From Paulinella micropora (lineage: Eukaryota; Cercozoa; Imbricatea; Euglyphida; Paulinellidae), in contig WBZZ01000839.1 in assembly GCA_019918135.1 (NCBI GenBank), forward strand, positions 62,001 through 126,000: a stretch of 64,000 nt of DNA. The letters are read 5' to 3'. The notes beneath the pieces were generated by a model. The model was not told where the DNA came from. It made no database searches and saw only the letters and a program-made list of their open reading frames with translations. Below, one piece after another: positions 29,370 to 39,775 of this stretch. Position 1 is the first letter of the stretch, and every line of letters starts with the position of its first letter. The position numbers and the translations under genes are program-made.

Positions 29370-29450
29370 TTTCTCTTTTTTTGAAGTGGTGTAAGTTGAT
29401 TAATACACGAAATATATTTATAGAAAAAAATAATTAAATAAAAAATTAAT

Positions 29451-30243
29451 TCACTTGGATTTCAACAAATTGAAGAATGAATTAAATAAACTAAAATAAT
29501 TAGTTTCACGATAAACCAATAAAGTCATAACGATACATAAACAATTAAGATTAATAGCTTGGTCGTTTTCGTCCGTCAAGTAAAACCTGAATACATTGTT
29601 TGAATTAGCGGACAATGTTTTACCATACTCAGACCAGCTTCCATCATAGATAACAGATCCAAAAGGAATTTCGTTGGCAGAGTATATTTCTTGTAGCACG
29701 TGATTATCTCCTTCGCCAACTAAGTCCGATTGAAGATACAGTTTTTCTCCAGTTAGAATAATTACATTTGGCGATTTAATAAAATCATTAGCGATGAAAT
29801 ACGTTGAATTTCTATCAAAACCCATAACCTCGTGAATACGGGTATCCCCATCAAATATAAATCGCGGTTATACTTATGTGGTATCCACTAATAATACCAA
29901 CATAGACCCAGAAGATGGAAAATTAACATTCAGTGTGTCAGAGTTGGGCTGTCTGCTGTTAGCACCTCTGCCAGTTTATTTTTTAAGTTGTTCATTGTAT
30001 AGTTGCCCTCAGGTATCGTAATTAAAGCCTCATATCAGTCTTCGGATAATGTAAAAGTATTATATGGTGAATCCACAGAGTAATACGACTTCGGAATCTA
30101 AATGTGTAATATTCTACAATGTGTGGGGGAATCTAGTCCCTTCATATTAACTTCGTGTGTAAAGTCTGAGTCTGTGCCAGTTATTCTATTTTTGCTATTT
30201 ATATAGTAAATTCCAGAGCTTCTCCCGCCCTTGTAGTCCATTG
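29451..30243 (-). pseudogene. Polinton A minor capsid (penton-like) protein
   Basis: Shares blocks with the Polinton B minor capsid protein: MGFDRNSTYF, LYLQSDLVGEGDNHVLQEI, FYLTDENDQAINLN. Known: a single jelly-roll penton protein in Polintons, polinton-like viruses and virophages. Broken, about three breaks. Confidence 0.75.
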
Positions 30244-30340
30244 ATATTTTAGAATTGCGATTCGTGCTGTCGCACTCTCTCTTATAAAGAAATCACTAGT
30301 GATTTTTGCTATAACACTACGTTAATATTCTTAAACATCG
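30243..30340. terminator. Conserved Polinton hairpin, copy 2
   Basis: Starts GATATTTTAGAATTGCGATT and ends ATTCTTAAACATCG with CGTGCTGTCGCACTCTC inside; the family shared with 26033-26086 and 52492-52547. This copy has extra sequence in the middle. Confidence 0.5.
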
Positions 30341-30444
30341 TTTTATCTTTTTCAAAAAAATTAATGCTTATTGTAATCCTTAAAAGTGCGTAGCCCCCGA
30401 TGTGTGTTGAAGTCGTAGTCTGAAACAAATATCAAATGAATGTG

Positions 30445-30906
30445 TCAAAGCCATATCCGTGCTGTAATTTTCTCCGCTTCATCTTCTTTCAAATTTATGA
30501 AGCCGCTAGCAAATTTAAACCTGTTGCCTTTGCTTCGTTGGAGGAGGAAGTTCATGCTATGCCAACCACACGTGTCTGAGGTGTTTGATTGATTTTTTAC
30601 TTGATTAACCTTCATTAATAAATAACTATCTGGATTACTTTTATTTACTAGTTGTTTCATTTGTTGTTGAAAGTCTTCCGTTGGCTCGTAAAGTGATAAT
30701 GGGTCATACACTTCAACTGACCTATCTTTATCTAAATCTATATAATCCGCCATCCTATGTGCTCCCGCTTGCGAACTTTTTTGGGTATTCATAATAAATC
30801 CGTATCGCTTTCTTTTTTCTGGATTTAATTTGTAGATTTCATCACAGGCTATCGTGCCGAGATACCATCCATATTTTTTCATTATTTCATCTATTTCATT
30901 AGTCAT
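30445..30906 (-). pseudogene. Polinton A adenovirus-type protease region
   Basis: Matches the C-terminal protease domain of the Polinton B protein, including the YGFIMN strand, the EVYDPLSLY block and NTSDTCGWHSM around the nucleophile Cys. Known: Ulp1/adenain-like cysteine protease that matures capsid precursors. Part of a broken gene in Polinton A. Confidence 0.7.
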
Positions 30907-31149
30907 TAGTCCCCGCCCCTCACCCTGTTGCTCCTCTGGTTGCTCCTCTCGCTGTGGCTCCTCTAGCTGTGGTTGCTACTTTGCTAATTTATCTTTCGCT
31001 ATTTCAACCTTATGTTGCTTTTTGATCTTAATACTTTCCACAGCCTTACCCCAGTTTTTTTGGCTTGCTTCGGAAGAATGAATTTTATACTAAGATGATT
31101 ATGTTTTAGTATTTTTTAAAATAATTAATAATTATTTAATTAATATACA

Positions 31150-34100
31150 ATGGGTAGCTAATATAAGTCTCTTAGGCTTGTCAGAAATCGAGACAGATAG
31201 CTTTTTAATTGCTAACCTTAACCTAACCAATACCAACATAGTGGGCTTAAACACAGACAGAGTGCCGGAAGATGTAGACCCGATAAATCTTTATTATACT
31301 GACGGGCGATTTGATGCGAGACTGGCTACCAAAAGCACAGGGGACTTAACAGAGGGAAAAAATTTATAGTATACAGAGCAACGAGTAAGGGATAATGAAG
31401 AGGTTAAAGCCTCAACTCAACACAGATCGAATACTTCCAATCCGCACCAAACCAGTCTATACAATTTGATAGATACAAACATATCCGCACCAGTGGTCGG
31501 TCAATACTTAACATACAATGATGTAGATGGCAAATGGAGGAATACAGCCCTCAGTTCAATTGATACACTCTCCGATGTAGTCATAACCGCACCAATAGCC
31601 GCTAATAATTATCTAACATATAATTCAATAAACTGGGTAAATAAAACATTTCCAATTAATCTTGATGAATTCGGCAACATTAATATGGGTGGGAATTTGA
31701 ATATAACAGGAGTAAATTTACTAAATACAAAAGATGTTGATACTTGGATAACAGAACACGAGGCGAATAATGATAAGTTGTCCGCGGATGGTTCAATCAA
31801 TACACACAGCGATGTATTAATAACAGGAACACCAACCGATAATCAATTGCTCATTTAAAGCACGGGCCAATGGAGAAACACAGCATCACCCTTTCTTAGA
31901 TTAGATTGCACTGCAAGTATGGCAGCAGCATTAAATATGGGAGGGCAGAACATAACAAATGTAAATCTTGTTGATGGTATTGATGTTTCTGTTCTTGATG
32001 GTTCGTTGGTTAAAACAACAGGAGACCAAACCGTAGGAGGAACCAAAACATTCAGCAATTTAATAAATGCGAGTGCTGGTCTTAATATAAAAAATCAAAA
32101 CATTACAAATGTACATCAACTAAATGGCAGGTTTATCACAACTTGGATTACGGAACACGATACAAACACGGCGAAAGTGTCAGCAGGTGGAAGTATTGAT
32201 ACACATAGTGATGTAGCCATAGCAACAGCAACAGACAATCAATTGCTCATTTATAGCACGGGCATATGGAGAAATACTGCTTCTTCTTTTCTGAGATTAG
32301 ATGGCACTGCCAGTATGACAGGAGGTTTAAATATGGGAAATCAAAGCATAAAAATGTGAATTTGGTTGATGCTATTGATGTTTCTGTTTTTGATGGTTCG
32401 GCGGTTAAAACCTCAGGAGACCAAACCATCGGAGGAAATAAAAAATTTATATCAACTTTAGAAGTAAGTGGTTCATCCAACCCTACTTCTTTTGATGGTA
32501 TTGGAATAGCCTTCGACACAAAAATAGGAATGATTGCAGCACAGAAAACAGCAACAGCGACTTATTATCCGATACAAATAACTGGTTCGTATGTAGAGTT
32601 ATATTCAGGTGATACTTTAATTATGACCGCATCTGGAACAACATTAAGTTTGAATAGCAAAAAAATTACAAACTTGGCAGACCCTTCCGCTTCAACAGAT
32701 GCAGCGACAAGAAATTATGTTGATACTAATTGTGTGAAACTAACAGGAAACCAAACCATAGCAGGAATTAAGACATATAGCAGTGATATTGAAATAACTG
32801 GAAATTCAATCAATTCAACAACAAAGGGAACATTCATCGTTTTTAATTCTACCGATAATATCGGGGCTATTGCTTGTTTGAATATGAACACTCACATATC
32901 ACAATTTTGAAAGTTCAGCAAAAAAAATAAGTTTTATTATTGATGGGGCGATTGTTTCGTGGTTTAATGCTACTGGCTTAGATTGTAATAGTAGTTGGAT
33001 TGTTAATCTAGTAGCACCACAAAATGCGAATGATGCTGTAAATAGACAATATCTGGATGATAATTGCGTGAAACTAACAGGAGACCAGACCATAACAGGA
33101 AGTAAAACATTCAATGGGGCGAGCACTACGATAAAATATCTAACTCTAACAAACACTGCCGATTTTGATAATCGAGATATCATTAATGGTGGAAATATTA
33201 CATATAATGGGGCGCGGATATTAAACCAAAATGGAAGAGATATATTCTTTTCACAGACATCGGGTGATTATCAGTCTTTCTTATTTACTCTAAACACAAA
33301 TTCAAGCGGAACCGCGGACCAAAGAGGTTATGTATTCGCGAATGTAGTATTTGATGTAGTAAAAGGAGCGGGACTTTATATTTCTCGTCTTTTGGGAAAT
33401 AAAAGTGCTTCATCTGACATTGTCCGTTTTAACAATGCTGGCGGTATGCGGCTTTATGGTGCCTTAGATATGAATTCTAACAACATAACAAGTGCTGGAA
33501 CAATAACGGGAACCACATTAACAGCAAGCGACAAAATAACAACACCATCAGGTAAGCCGATAATCATAGGAAACACAACAAAAGGGGTGGGAGCAACAAG
33601 ATGTTTAGAATTGTATGGAACAAGTGGCAATATCAACGGTCCGCACGCACAGGCAATAACGACAGCAGACATATATCCAGTTTTTCATCAACTAAACTGG
33701 ACACATAACAATATTGCTTAAAGTTTTGATTGTTATTTTGATGGCACAAACTGGAAATCAAGTTATTCTGGTTTAAACTTTCAAATATACAAAATAAGTG
33801 ATAAACTCGCTTTTAACTACAAATGAGGAGTAGCTGCAGGAAGTAACATAACATTTAGTGAGGCAATGAACATAAGCAATGCGGGGTTGATAACAGCAAA
33901 TGCTGGAATATCAACTACCACATTAACAACGAGTGATAATATAGTAGTTGGTGCGGGTACAAAAATATTTGTAGACAGGTCGGCGAATGCTAATAATAAA
34001 TTAGTTATATATGATTATAATACAAAGTCCACAAAAGAGTTTCAAGGCTTCGGAACTGGAAGTGGTATTTTTATTTATAATGTGCCTACAAGCAATAGTC

Positions 34101-34950
34101 ACGTATTTTATGCTGGTGCTTCAACTGAATCATTCAGAATTAACGAAACAGCAATTACTGCTTCAAAGACATTAACATCAGCAACATTTACAGGTGCGAA
34201 AATATCAATTCAAGGACAAACAGACGGGACTAATGCTAGAGGAATATTTATTTGGGATACTGGTGATTCAAACTGGGGCATTTATATGTCTCAATCTGGT
34301 GCGGGTAAATCATTAAGTGGAGGAACAGCACCAGCAGGTGGGGTAGGAGGAGGAATAACTACTTATGCTATAAGATTTAGGTCGTATAATACTTCAACGA
34401 ATTGGTTCATATAGGAAATTCAGCAATGCTTTAATGTCGTTGAGAGCAAGCGATGGACAGTTATGGGTATTGTCTAATCCTATTCAATATTCAGACAGAC
34501 GAAAAAAAGAAGATATAAAGGAATGCTTAATCTTAGATTTTATTCATAAGTTAAATCCAGTCTGTTATCGTATGATTGATAATGAAAAAAATGTAGGACT
34601 GGCTTAATAGCACAGGAATTAGAAGAACTACTAACAGAAATAGATATGCTAGATTTTGGTGGATTTGTAAAAGAAACAATGAGGGTTCTGTGTCCGATGC
34701 AAAAAAAAAAGAATGTGAATTGAAAGGTGTAAGTATTAATCCAGAAGATGTTAAATGTATTGATAGTGGTGATGTTGGTTATGGTATAGGTTATTCAGAG
34801 TTTATAGCACCATTAATTAAGGACGTTCAACAATTATCAGAAAAGGTAGTTAATTTAGAAAAAGAAAATAAACTTTTACTTAATACATTACAAGACCAAG
34901 CAAACCAATTAGCAGAAATCAGAGCGGAAGTATTCCCTAATGCCCCCTAG
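31150..34950 (+). pseudogene. Polinton A fibre with C-terminal S74-type chaperone
   Basis: A long repetitive, Thr/Asn/Gly-rich beta protein with recurring KLTGDQTI/TGNKTF and SALDxSVVKL-type units. An S74-like C-terminal region (SDRRKKEDIK, coiled coil, LLNTLQDQANQLAEI) follows. It is related to the fibre of Polinton B. The start follows the leader AATATACAATG. Broken, about five to six breaks. Role inferred: trimeric receptor-binding fibre. Confidence 0.7.
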
Positions 34951-35266
34951 ATTACACCCACCACCACCTATTATAGAAATTGATGGCGAACTAACACCAG
35001 AACTGAAAAATCGTGTGCTGGATGTTTCGCTGAAGAATGAGGAAAAAAAATTAGATCACGAATATGAAGACAACTGGGACTGCTGTATGACCAAAAGAAA
35101 AACTGACAGCCGACTTAATAAGTATCTGTTTCAGATGGGTATCTATAATCACACTTTGCATCGTGAGGCTTTCAGAAAAAGATATTCCGTGCGAGGTAGC
35201 CAACACATATGTGGGTATTTTAACCTTACTCATAGGAATTTGCCTTCCATCACCTTCTTCAAGTAA
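34940..35266 (+). CDS. Polinton A small hypothetical protein
   Basis: 108 residues with a Pro-rich start (MPPRLHPPPPIIEIDGELTP) and a Trp/Cys block (DNWDCCMTKR). The start overlaps the end of the fibre gene. The wording DGELTPEL and PPP recurs beside the fibre end in Polinton B (52650-52990), so the two are a conserved pair. No family is recognised. Confidence 0.5.
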   Translation: MPPRLHPPPPIIEIDGELTPELKNRVLDVSLKNEEKKLDHEYEDNWDCCMTKRKTDSRLNKYLFQMGIYNHTLHREAFRKRYSVRGSQHICGYFNLTHRNLPSITFFK

Positions 35267-35558
35267 GAAATGAACATTCATATAGTGCTTTTTTATACCA
35301 AGAAGTATCATTTGAACATATTAAAGGAATAGCTTCATCAAAACTAACACATCAATCACTCATCGGCTTATACACACATTTAAATTTAGTTTCTATTCCT
35401 TGCTTTATACAATAAACACAACTCTCATTTTTTTTTCGCTTAAAAGTGAGTAAAAGTCGCAGGCAATCCGTGAAATAGCCTAGCACACAAACAAGAATAT
35501 TATTAACATTTATATATATATTTTGCTCAAAGATTTTTTAAAATCTTTGTATATAATC

Positions 35559-35945
35559 ATGGCTACTGAATATAAATATCAGCGGATTATTTTTCTGAGT
35601 AATTATTTCGTGGGAGGAAGCAAAACATTTAATAAAAATATTCAAATGTCATTCACACCAACCAAAATGAATGTAAAATTTATCCACTATATGAACGACC
35701 AAACAGAGACAAAAACCAGAATTCTTTATATGGACAGAATTGGAATTATCGGCGCATTCTCCGACAGCAATGTATCAAATATTTCAAACCTCAGATATAA
35801 TTTGGGTGTAGTTGGTTGGTCAGACGGACAATATACATTTAAAGTCCTTGAAACTGATAGCGGAAATATTGATACAGGAAATTTAGCGGGAAGAATTGTA
35901 GTGTGTTTGGAATTTCTCACTTATAATATAGGATGGAGAAGTTAA
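35559..35945 (+). CDS. Polinton A small beta-rich structural-like protein
   Basis: 128 residues, uninterrupted and very similar to 51867-52229 in Polinton B (shared KTFNKNIQMSFTPTKMNVKF and LETDSGNIDTGNLAGRIVV). Beta-rich, without signal or membrane segment. In both elements it sits next to the ATPase, whose start overlaps its end. The strong conservation between a broken and a well-preserved element suggests an essential, probably virion, role. No named family is recognised. Confidence 0.6.
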   Translation: MATEYKYQRIIFLSNYFVGGSKTFNKNIQMSFTPTKMNVKFIHYMNDQTETKTRILYMDRIGIIGAFSDSNVSNISNLRYNLGVVGWSDGQYTFKVLETDSGNIDTGNLAGRIVVCLEFLTYNIGWRS

Positions 35946-36036
35946 ATAATGTCAAGGTGAAGCCTGTAAAACAAGAGGGTGATGGAAACAAAAAAAAGCC
36001 AAGGGTTATACATCATTTAATGAGCCGTATGCCAAT

Positions 36037-36816
36037 ATATAAAAGCAAAGGCGCTAGACAACGGCGGCTGTAGTTGAGCTCATGCAGAAAAAGCTTGGTC
36101 AGCTTAGCGCCCCGGATCAGAGTCTGCTCGTAGTCGTAGACGCTCGCCTCCATGTAACTCTTCTGATAGTCCCGCAGAACCTGCGGGTGGTAATGTTGTA
36201 TGCTCGCACAATCCACCGGGACGCCCCCGCACAGGGGAGCTGCGGGGGAGAGCCCGGTGCTGCCTGCGGGCGTAGCTTCCTGGGGGGACGGCACTGCCTG
36301 TTGCAGCAGGACCCGGCGGGGCATGTTCCCAGAGCTGCCGGGCGAGTTCCAGTCGTGGGCCAGCAGTTCCCCCAAGGCTTGACTTAAGGTGGCGTCGGCC
36401 CCCGCTGTTTTTCCGTACAGGGAGCCCACTTGGTCGCCCCCGGTCACGAGCGCTTGGTTGACCACGTCGCCCTCGCACGAGATGTGCTCGTGCAACTTGA
36501 GCTGCAGGGGTAGGTACTCGAGCGGGCGGAGTAGCGTCTCATGGAAGACGCCGTTACAACTGATCTTGACGGGGACACGTCTGCCCCCAGTCAGGTTTAG
36601 CAACAACCTGATCTCGTCGGGGGCGTTGGCAAAGGGGCGTTGGCAGAGTTCAAAGTCTAGGGTCAGCAGATGTTCTGTGACAGCCTCGCCCAGCCCATAC
36701 TCGTCATTCCGCTGTACCGAATCGGTCACGACGCTGCGCAGCGTGGCGGCCCCGGCTGGCTCGACTGCGCAGCATGCTATCATGCAGGCTGCGATCAGTG
36801 GCTTACATGCCCACAT
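36037..36816 (-). CDS. Secreted or membrane-associated backbone protein, unrecognised
   Basis: About 260 residues from the ATG at 36814-36816. Seen: a signal peptide (MWACKPLIAACMIACCAVEP), then an ectodomain with pairs of Cys (FELCQRPF, KISCNGVF, HISCEGD, PLCGG with VDCAS) and an N-x-T site (NLT). The gene's 3' end lies at the junction with Polinton A, where the frame runs on into Polinton sequence, so the natural C-terminus may be missing. Codon use and G/C spacers match the left backbone. No family is recognised. Confidence 0.6.
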
Positions 36817-37058
36817 TTTCTCTCTCTCCCCTCCTTTCTCCCCCCTTTCTTGTAAAAAAAAAATCTAGTTTTGGTTTTGTTTACAGCCAAGAGGAGGAAA
36901 GAGGGGAGGGGGGGGGAGGGAGGAGGAGGGGGGGAGGGGACAGCGTCACAGAAAAACCTCTCCCCCGCCCCCCCCCCTTCTTCCCTCCTTCTCTCTTTCC
37001 CTTCCCCCCACTTCTCTGAAGACAAAAACGAAAAGAGAGGGCAGGGACAAGTGTGAAG

Positions 37059-37727
37059 ATGGTCTTGGACAGTCGAGCCTTTGTACAAAGATGTCAGAGG
37101 GCGGCCGCGCACCATGTAGCAGTGGTCGACGCGCTCTCGCAACTCAGGGGCGAGGGAGGCAAGGACGACCACCAGGCTGGGGGGCACGAGTGTGAGCACG
37201 AGTGTGTATTTATGCATGCAGCACACATGTGCTGCCCAGAGTTTACAAGCACAAGTTTTTGTGCGGCGGGCCGCAGGCGTGCGGTGCTTTGTTTTCGCGA
37301 TATACTAGTTTACGTGTTCTTCCCCAACCTGGCGTGGTTGCTGGAACGCCCCCTGTCGTTCGTCAGTCAGAACATCCGGCGAATCCTGCAAGCCAAGCCT
37401 ACGTCGGGCGGCAGCCTGCCGCGCCCCGTGCGAGCGCAGCTAGAAGGCTTTTTGTCGGAAGCCGTGTCGCTCCAGAGCATGTTCAGGAACACAGAGCAGC
37501 TAGCAGACACGCCACTGCCACGGCTTTTGGCAGCCGGTAGCTGCCTAGAAAGAGGCCTGTCTTATTTGCAGGGCAGGCGCGGCTGGCCGCTGCTGGGGCT
37601 GACGCAGCACTTTACCAAGCGTAACAGCGGGCCGGTACAGGTGGACGTTCTGTTGTGGCAGACGGTGGAACGGCTAGTAGCCTCCTTCCGAGCAGCACCC
37701 CCAGCCCAGCCCGACCCCCGACGATAA
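37059..37727 (+). CDS. Backbone protein, unrecognised (possible N-terminal part of the next gene)
   Basis: 222 residues from ATG 37059. It is divergent from the secreted-protein gene across a 240-bp spacer of purine/pyrimidine tracts. Seen: a His/Cys-rich stretch (HECEHECVFMHAAHMCC), a hydrophobic segment (ILVYVFFPNLAWLL), then amphipathic helices. The protein-like reading continues to the right in other frames (37655-38242) up to the next long frame. This region may therefore be one gene of about 800 codons that is broken, spliced, or affected by assembly indels. No family is recognised. Confidence 0.4.
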   Translation: MVLDSRAFVQRCQRAAAHHVAVVDALSQLRGEGGKDDHQAGGHECEHECVFMHAAHMCCPEFTSTSFCAAGRRRAVLCFRDILVYVFFPNLAWLLERPLSFVSQNIRRILQAKPTSGGSLPRPVRAQLEGFLSEAVSLQSMFRNTEQLADTPLPRLLAAGSCLERGLSYLQGRRGWPLLGLTQHFTKRNSGPVQVDVLLWQTVERLVASFRAAPPAQPDPRR

Positions 37728-38112
37728 TAACAACAACCGCGGCACCCCTGAGCCTTAGAGCCCGGGACTCTGAAGGCGCGGCCAGACGTTGGGCCGTGCA
37801 TTCTTTTGCTGTTGGCCTTAAACGCTGCCAAGACGAGTGCTTGCTGGGCGCCGCGCGCGGCGCGAGTTCTGAGATTCTGGTGGCCGCCTACCAGGGCGGC
37901 GTCTTGGCTGGTGAGACGGCCTGGGAGCGCGCGGCCCTGCCGGCGCTGGAGTCTTGTGTGCTGGCCGCCTGGAGCTCCCCGGATCCGCATCAGCGGCCCC
38001 CCATGCCGGGCCAGGACTCGTTTCGGGAGTGGGTAAGGGCCCTGCCCCGCTACGAGGGCTGGGGCGGCTGCAGGCGCTGCTGGCCGGAAGTCTTGGCAGG
38101 GTGGAGGGGAGC

Positions 38113-39495
38113 ATGGAGGACGACGTGCTCAACCCGTTCGCCGATACGCAGCCCAGTCCACCCGCGCGGGGCAGAGAAGAAGAAGAAGGCGAGAGAGGAG
38201 GAGGAGGGAAGGACCAGGACGGTCTGTCAGTCGACGGGCTAGGGCAGCATTTTGTTCAGATCTGGTTGAACGTGCTCAATCTCTCCCGGCAAAGCGGAGG
38301 TTCCATTGCGGATGTGCTAGACACAGCAAGCTCTCAGTGCTTTATCCAACAAGTCCAGGCGCGCCAGCTGTGGGCTGGGCCTCCCTCCAGAGAGGGTGCA
38401 GCCGATGCCTCGACGCGCCTACTGTTCGACAGAGCTTGCGGCACCCTGGCCTGCATGCTTGTACAACTATTCCATGGACTGTTGCCCAAGATCGAGAGAT
38501 TGATAGAGAGGCCAGAGAGTCCGAGTGAAAGTGCGAGGTGTGCGGATTGGGGGGCTTGTGAGGCCCTGAGCGGTGCGTACGAAAAACTCGTGGCCCAGCA
38601 TGCGCGTTCGTACCACAGACAGGCTCTCGGTCGCTACCGGCAGCTCCTGGCCGGCGCGCACGCTCTGGGGCTGTCAGCAGCCCCGGAAGAGGGCGGGCAG
38701 CAGTCGCCAGCCGAGCAGCTGCAGGCCTTGTGCGACGAGGTGCAGCAACGTGCCTGGGGGCGTGAAGAAAAGGAAGAGCCCGCTGGGCAGCAGCAGCAGC
38801 AGCAGATTGGCCTCGAGGTTTATCTGTTGGGCCCTATCTGGCAAGAACGAAAAAAGCTGGTGTGTTCCCTGTGGCTGTTGTCTATCTATTGGACCGGAGG
38901 TCGGATAGCCTGCGCCCGCCCGCAGTCTTGCCGGAGCTACTTTGAAGAATCTATTCGGCCGGGGCTAGGCAGGCTGTGGTTGCTAGCTCTGCAGGGTTAC
39001 GACCGCCTGGTCCAGAGGCTCTTGACGGAGCTGCCCAGCCGGTCGGCGGCCAGGTCGTCTATGCAAGAAAGCTGTCGTGATGAGTACGAATTGCTGCAGC
39101 AGGTAGACGAAGCTAGGCTCGCGGGCGCCGCCGCCTCCTCCTCCTCCGACGACGACGTGCTAGCAGGGCTGAGATTTCAGCCAGGCGCGCTCGAGCCATG
39201 GGCCCAACTGCTAACTCGAGCGACCCTGGACACACCCGTACCGGAGTTGCTGCGCTGTTCTCGTACTCTGGCAGAGGAGGCCCAGCTTTGTGTAAAAGAG
39301 GCGCTGGATCTCTGGGCGGAGGTGGCGGCGTTTGCGAGCCGGAGTTGTCGATGGGACATGCCGGAGCTCTTGCTACCGCCGGACTGGCAGTGGAGTAACA
39401 CGGAGCACTTGGCCGAACCCTTGTCCAGGTGGCTGCAGCGGACTTGGCTTGCGCACGAGCTTGCCCATTCGCGGCGGCTGCTAAAGGGATACTAG
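38113..39495 (+). CDS. Helical backbone protein, unrecognised
   Basis: 460 residues from the ATG at 38113 (MEDDVLNPFADTQPS); the frame is open from 37954. Almost wholly alpha-helical, with an acidic/Gly-rich linker near residue 20-35, a Gln run (QQQQQQ) near 235 and an acidic Ser/Asp stretch near 345. Leu- and Trp-rich helices dominate. No catalytic motif, signal peptide or membrane helix is evident. The length and helical content would suit a structural or scaffold protein, but that is a guess. It ends 280 bp before the RNA-polymerase-like gene, with a G-rich spacer between. Confidence 0.55.
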   Translation: MEDDVLNPFADTQPSPPARGREEEEGERGGGGKDQDGLSVDGLGQHFVQIWLNVLNLSRQSGGSIADVLDTASSQCFIQQVQARQLWAGPPSREGAADASTRLLFDRACGTLACMLVQLFHGLLPKIERLIERPESPSESARCADWGACEALSGAYEKLVAQHARSYHRQALGRYRQLLAGAHALGLSAAPEEGGQQSPAEQLQALCDEVQQRAWGREEKEEPAGQQQQQQIGLEVYLLGPIWQERKKLVCSLWLLSIYWTGGRIACARPQSCRSYFEESIRPGLGRLWLLALQGYDRLVQRLLTELPSRSAARSSMQESCRDEYELLQQVDEARLAGAAASSSSDDDVLAGLRFQPGALEPWAQLLTRATLDTPVPELLRCSRTLAEEAQLCVKEALDLWAEVAAFASRSCRWDMPELLLPPDWQWSNTEHLAEPLSRWLQRTWLAHELAHSRRLLKGY

Positions 39496-39775
39496 CGCGT
39501 TGCGTGTAAAGAGGAGAGGAAGGGGGGCGGGCGGGGGGGGGGGGGAAGGAAGGGGGGCAGGAAGAAAGGGGAAGAAGAGGCGGGGGGGGGGGGGGAAGGG
39601 GAGGACAAGGGGGGAAGGGGGGGGTGGAGAGGAGAGGGGGGGGGAGAGGAGAGAGAGCGTACGACACTTCCCCTCTCCTGCTTCCTCCTCCCCTCATCTT
39701 CTTCTTCTCTCCCCCTTTGCAGAAGGAGAGAAGAACGCACAAATTTGCAAGGTCCCCCTTCTCCCCGCGGTAGCT
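39496..39775 (+). other. Purine-rich spacer
   Basis: Dominated by GGGGGAAGG-type purine tracts followed by a CT-rich tract, open in one frame only because it lacks T. No gene is supported. It could form G-quadruplex structure ahead of the next start. Confidence 0.5.

Larger units (their letters stand above)
20950..36036 (+). mobile_element. Polinton (Maverick) A, left part; old and broken
   Basis: Family: Polinton/Maverick. Parts from left: small zinc-finger genes, protein-primed DNA polymerase B, a DUF3820-like gene, a structural protein, major capsid protein, minor capsid (penton-like) protein, protease, fibre with S74 chaperone, two small genes, and the start of the packaging ATPase. The element continues at 60344 beyond an inserted 24.3-kb segment of backbone DNA, making ATPase pieces lie at both edges of that segment. 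The left terminal repeat could not be located because the right end is outside the window, so 20950 is approximate. Heavily broken, on the order of two to three dozen breaks over both parts, hence clearly older than Polinton B. Confidence 0.75.
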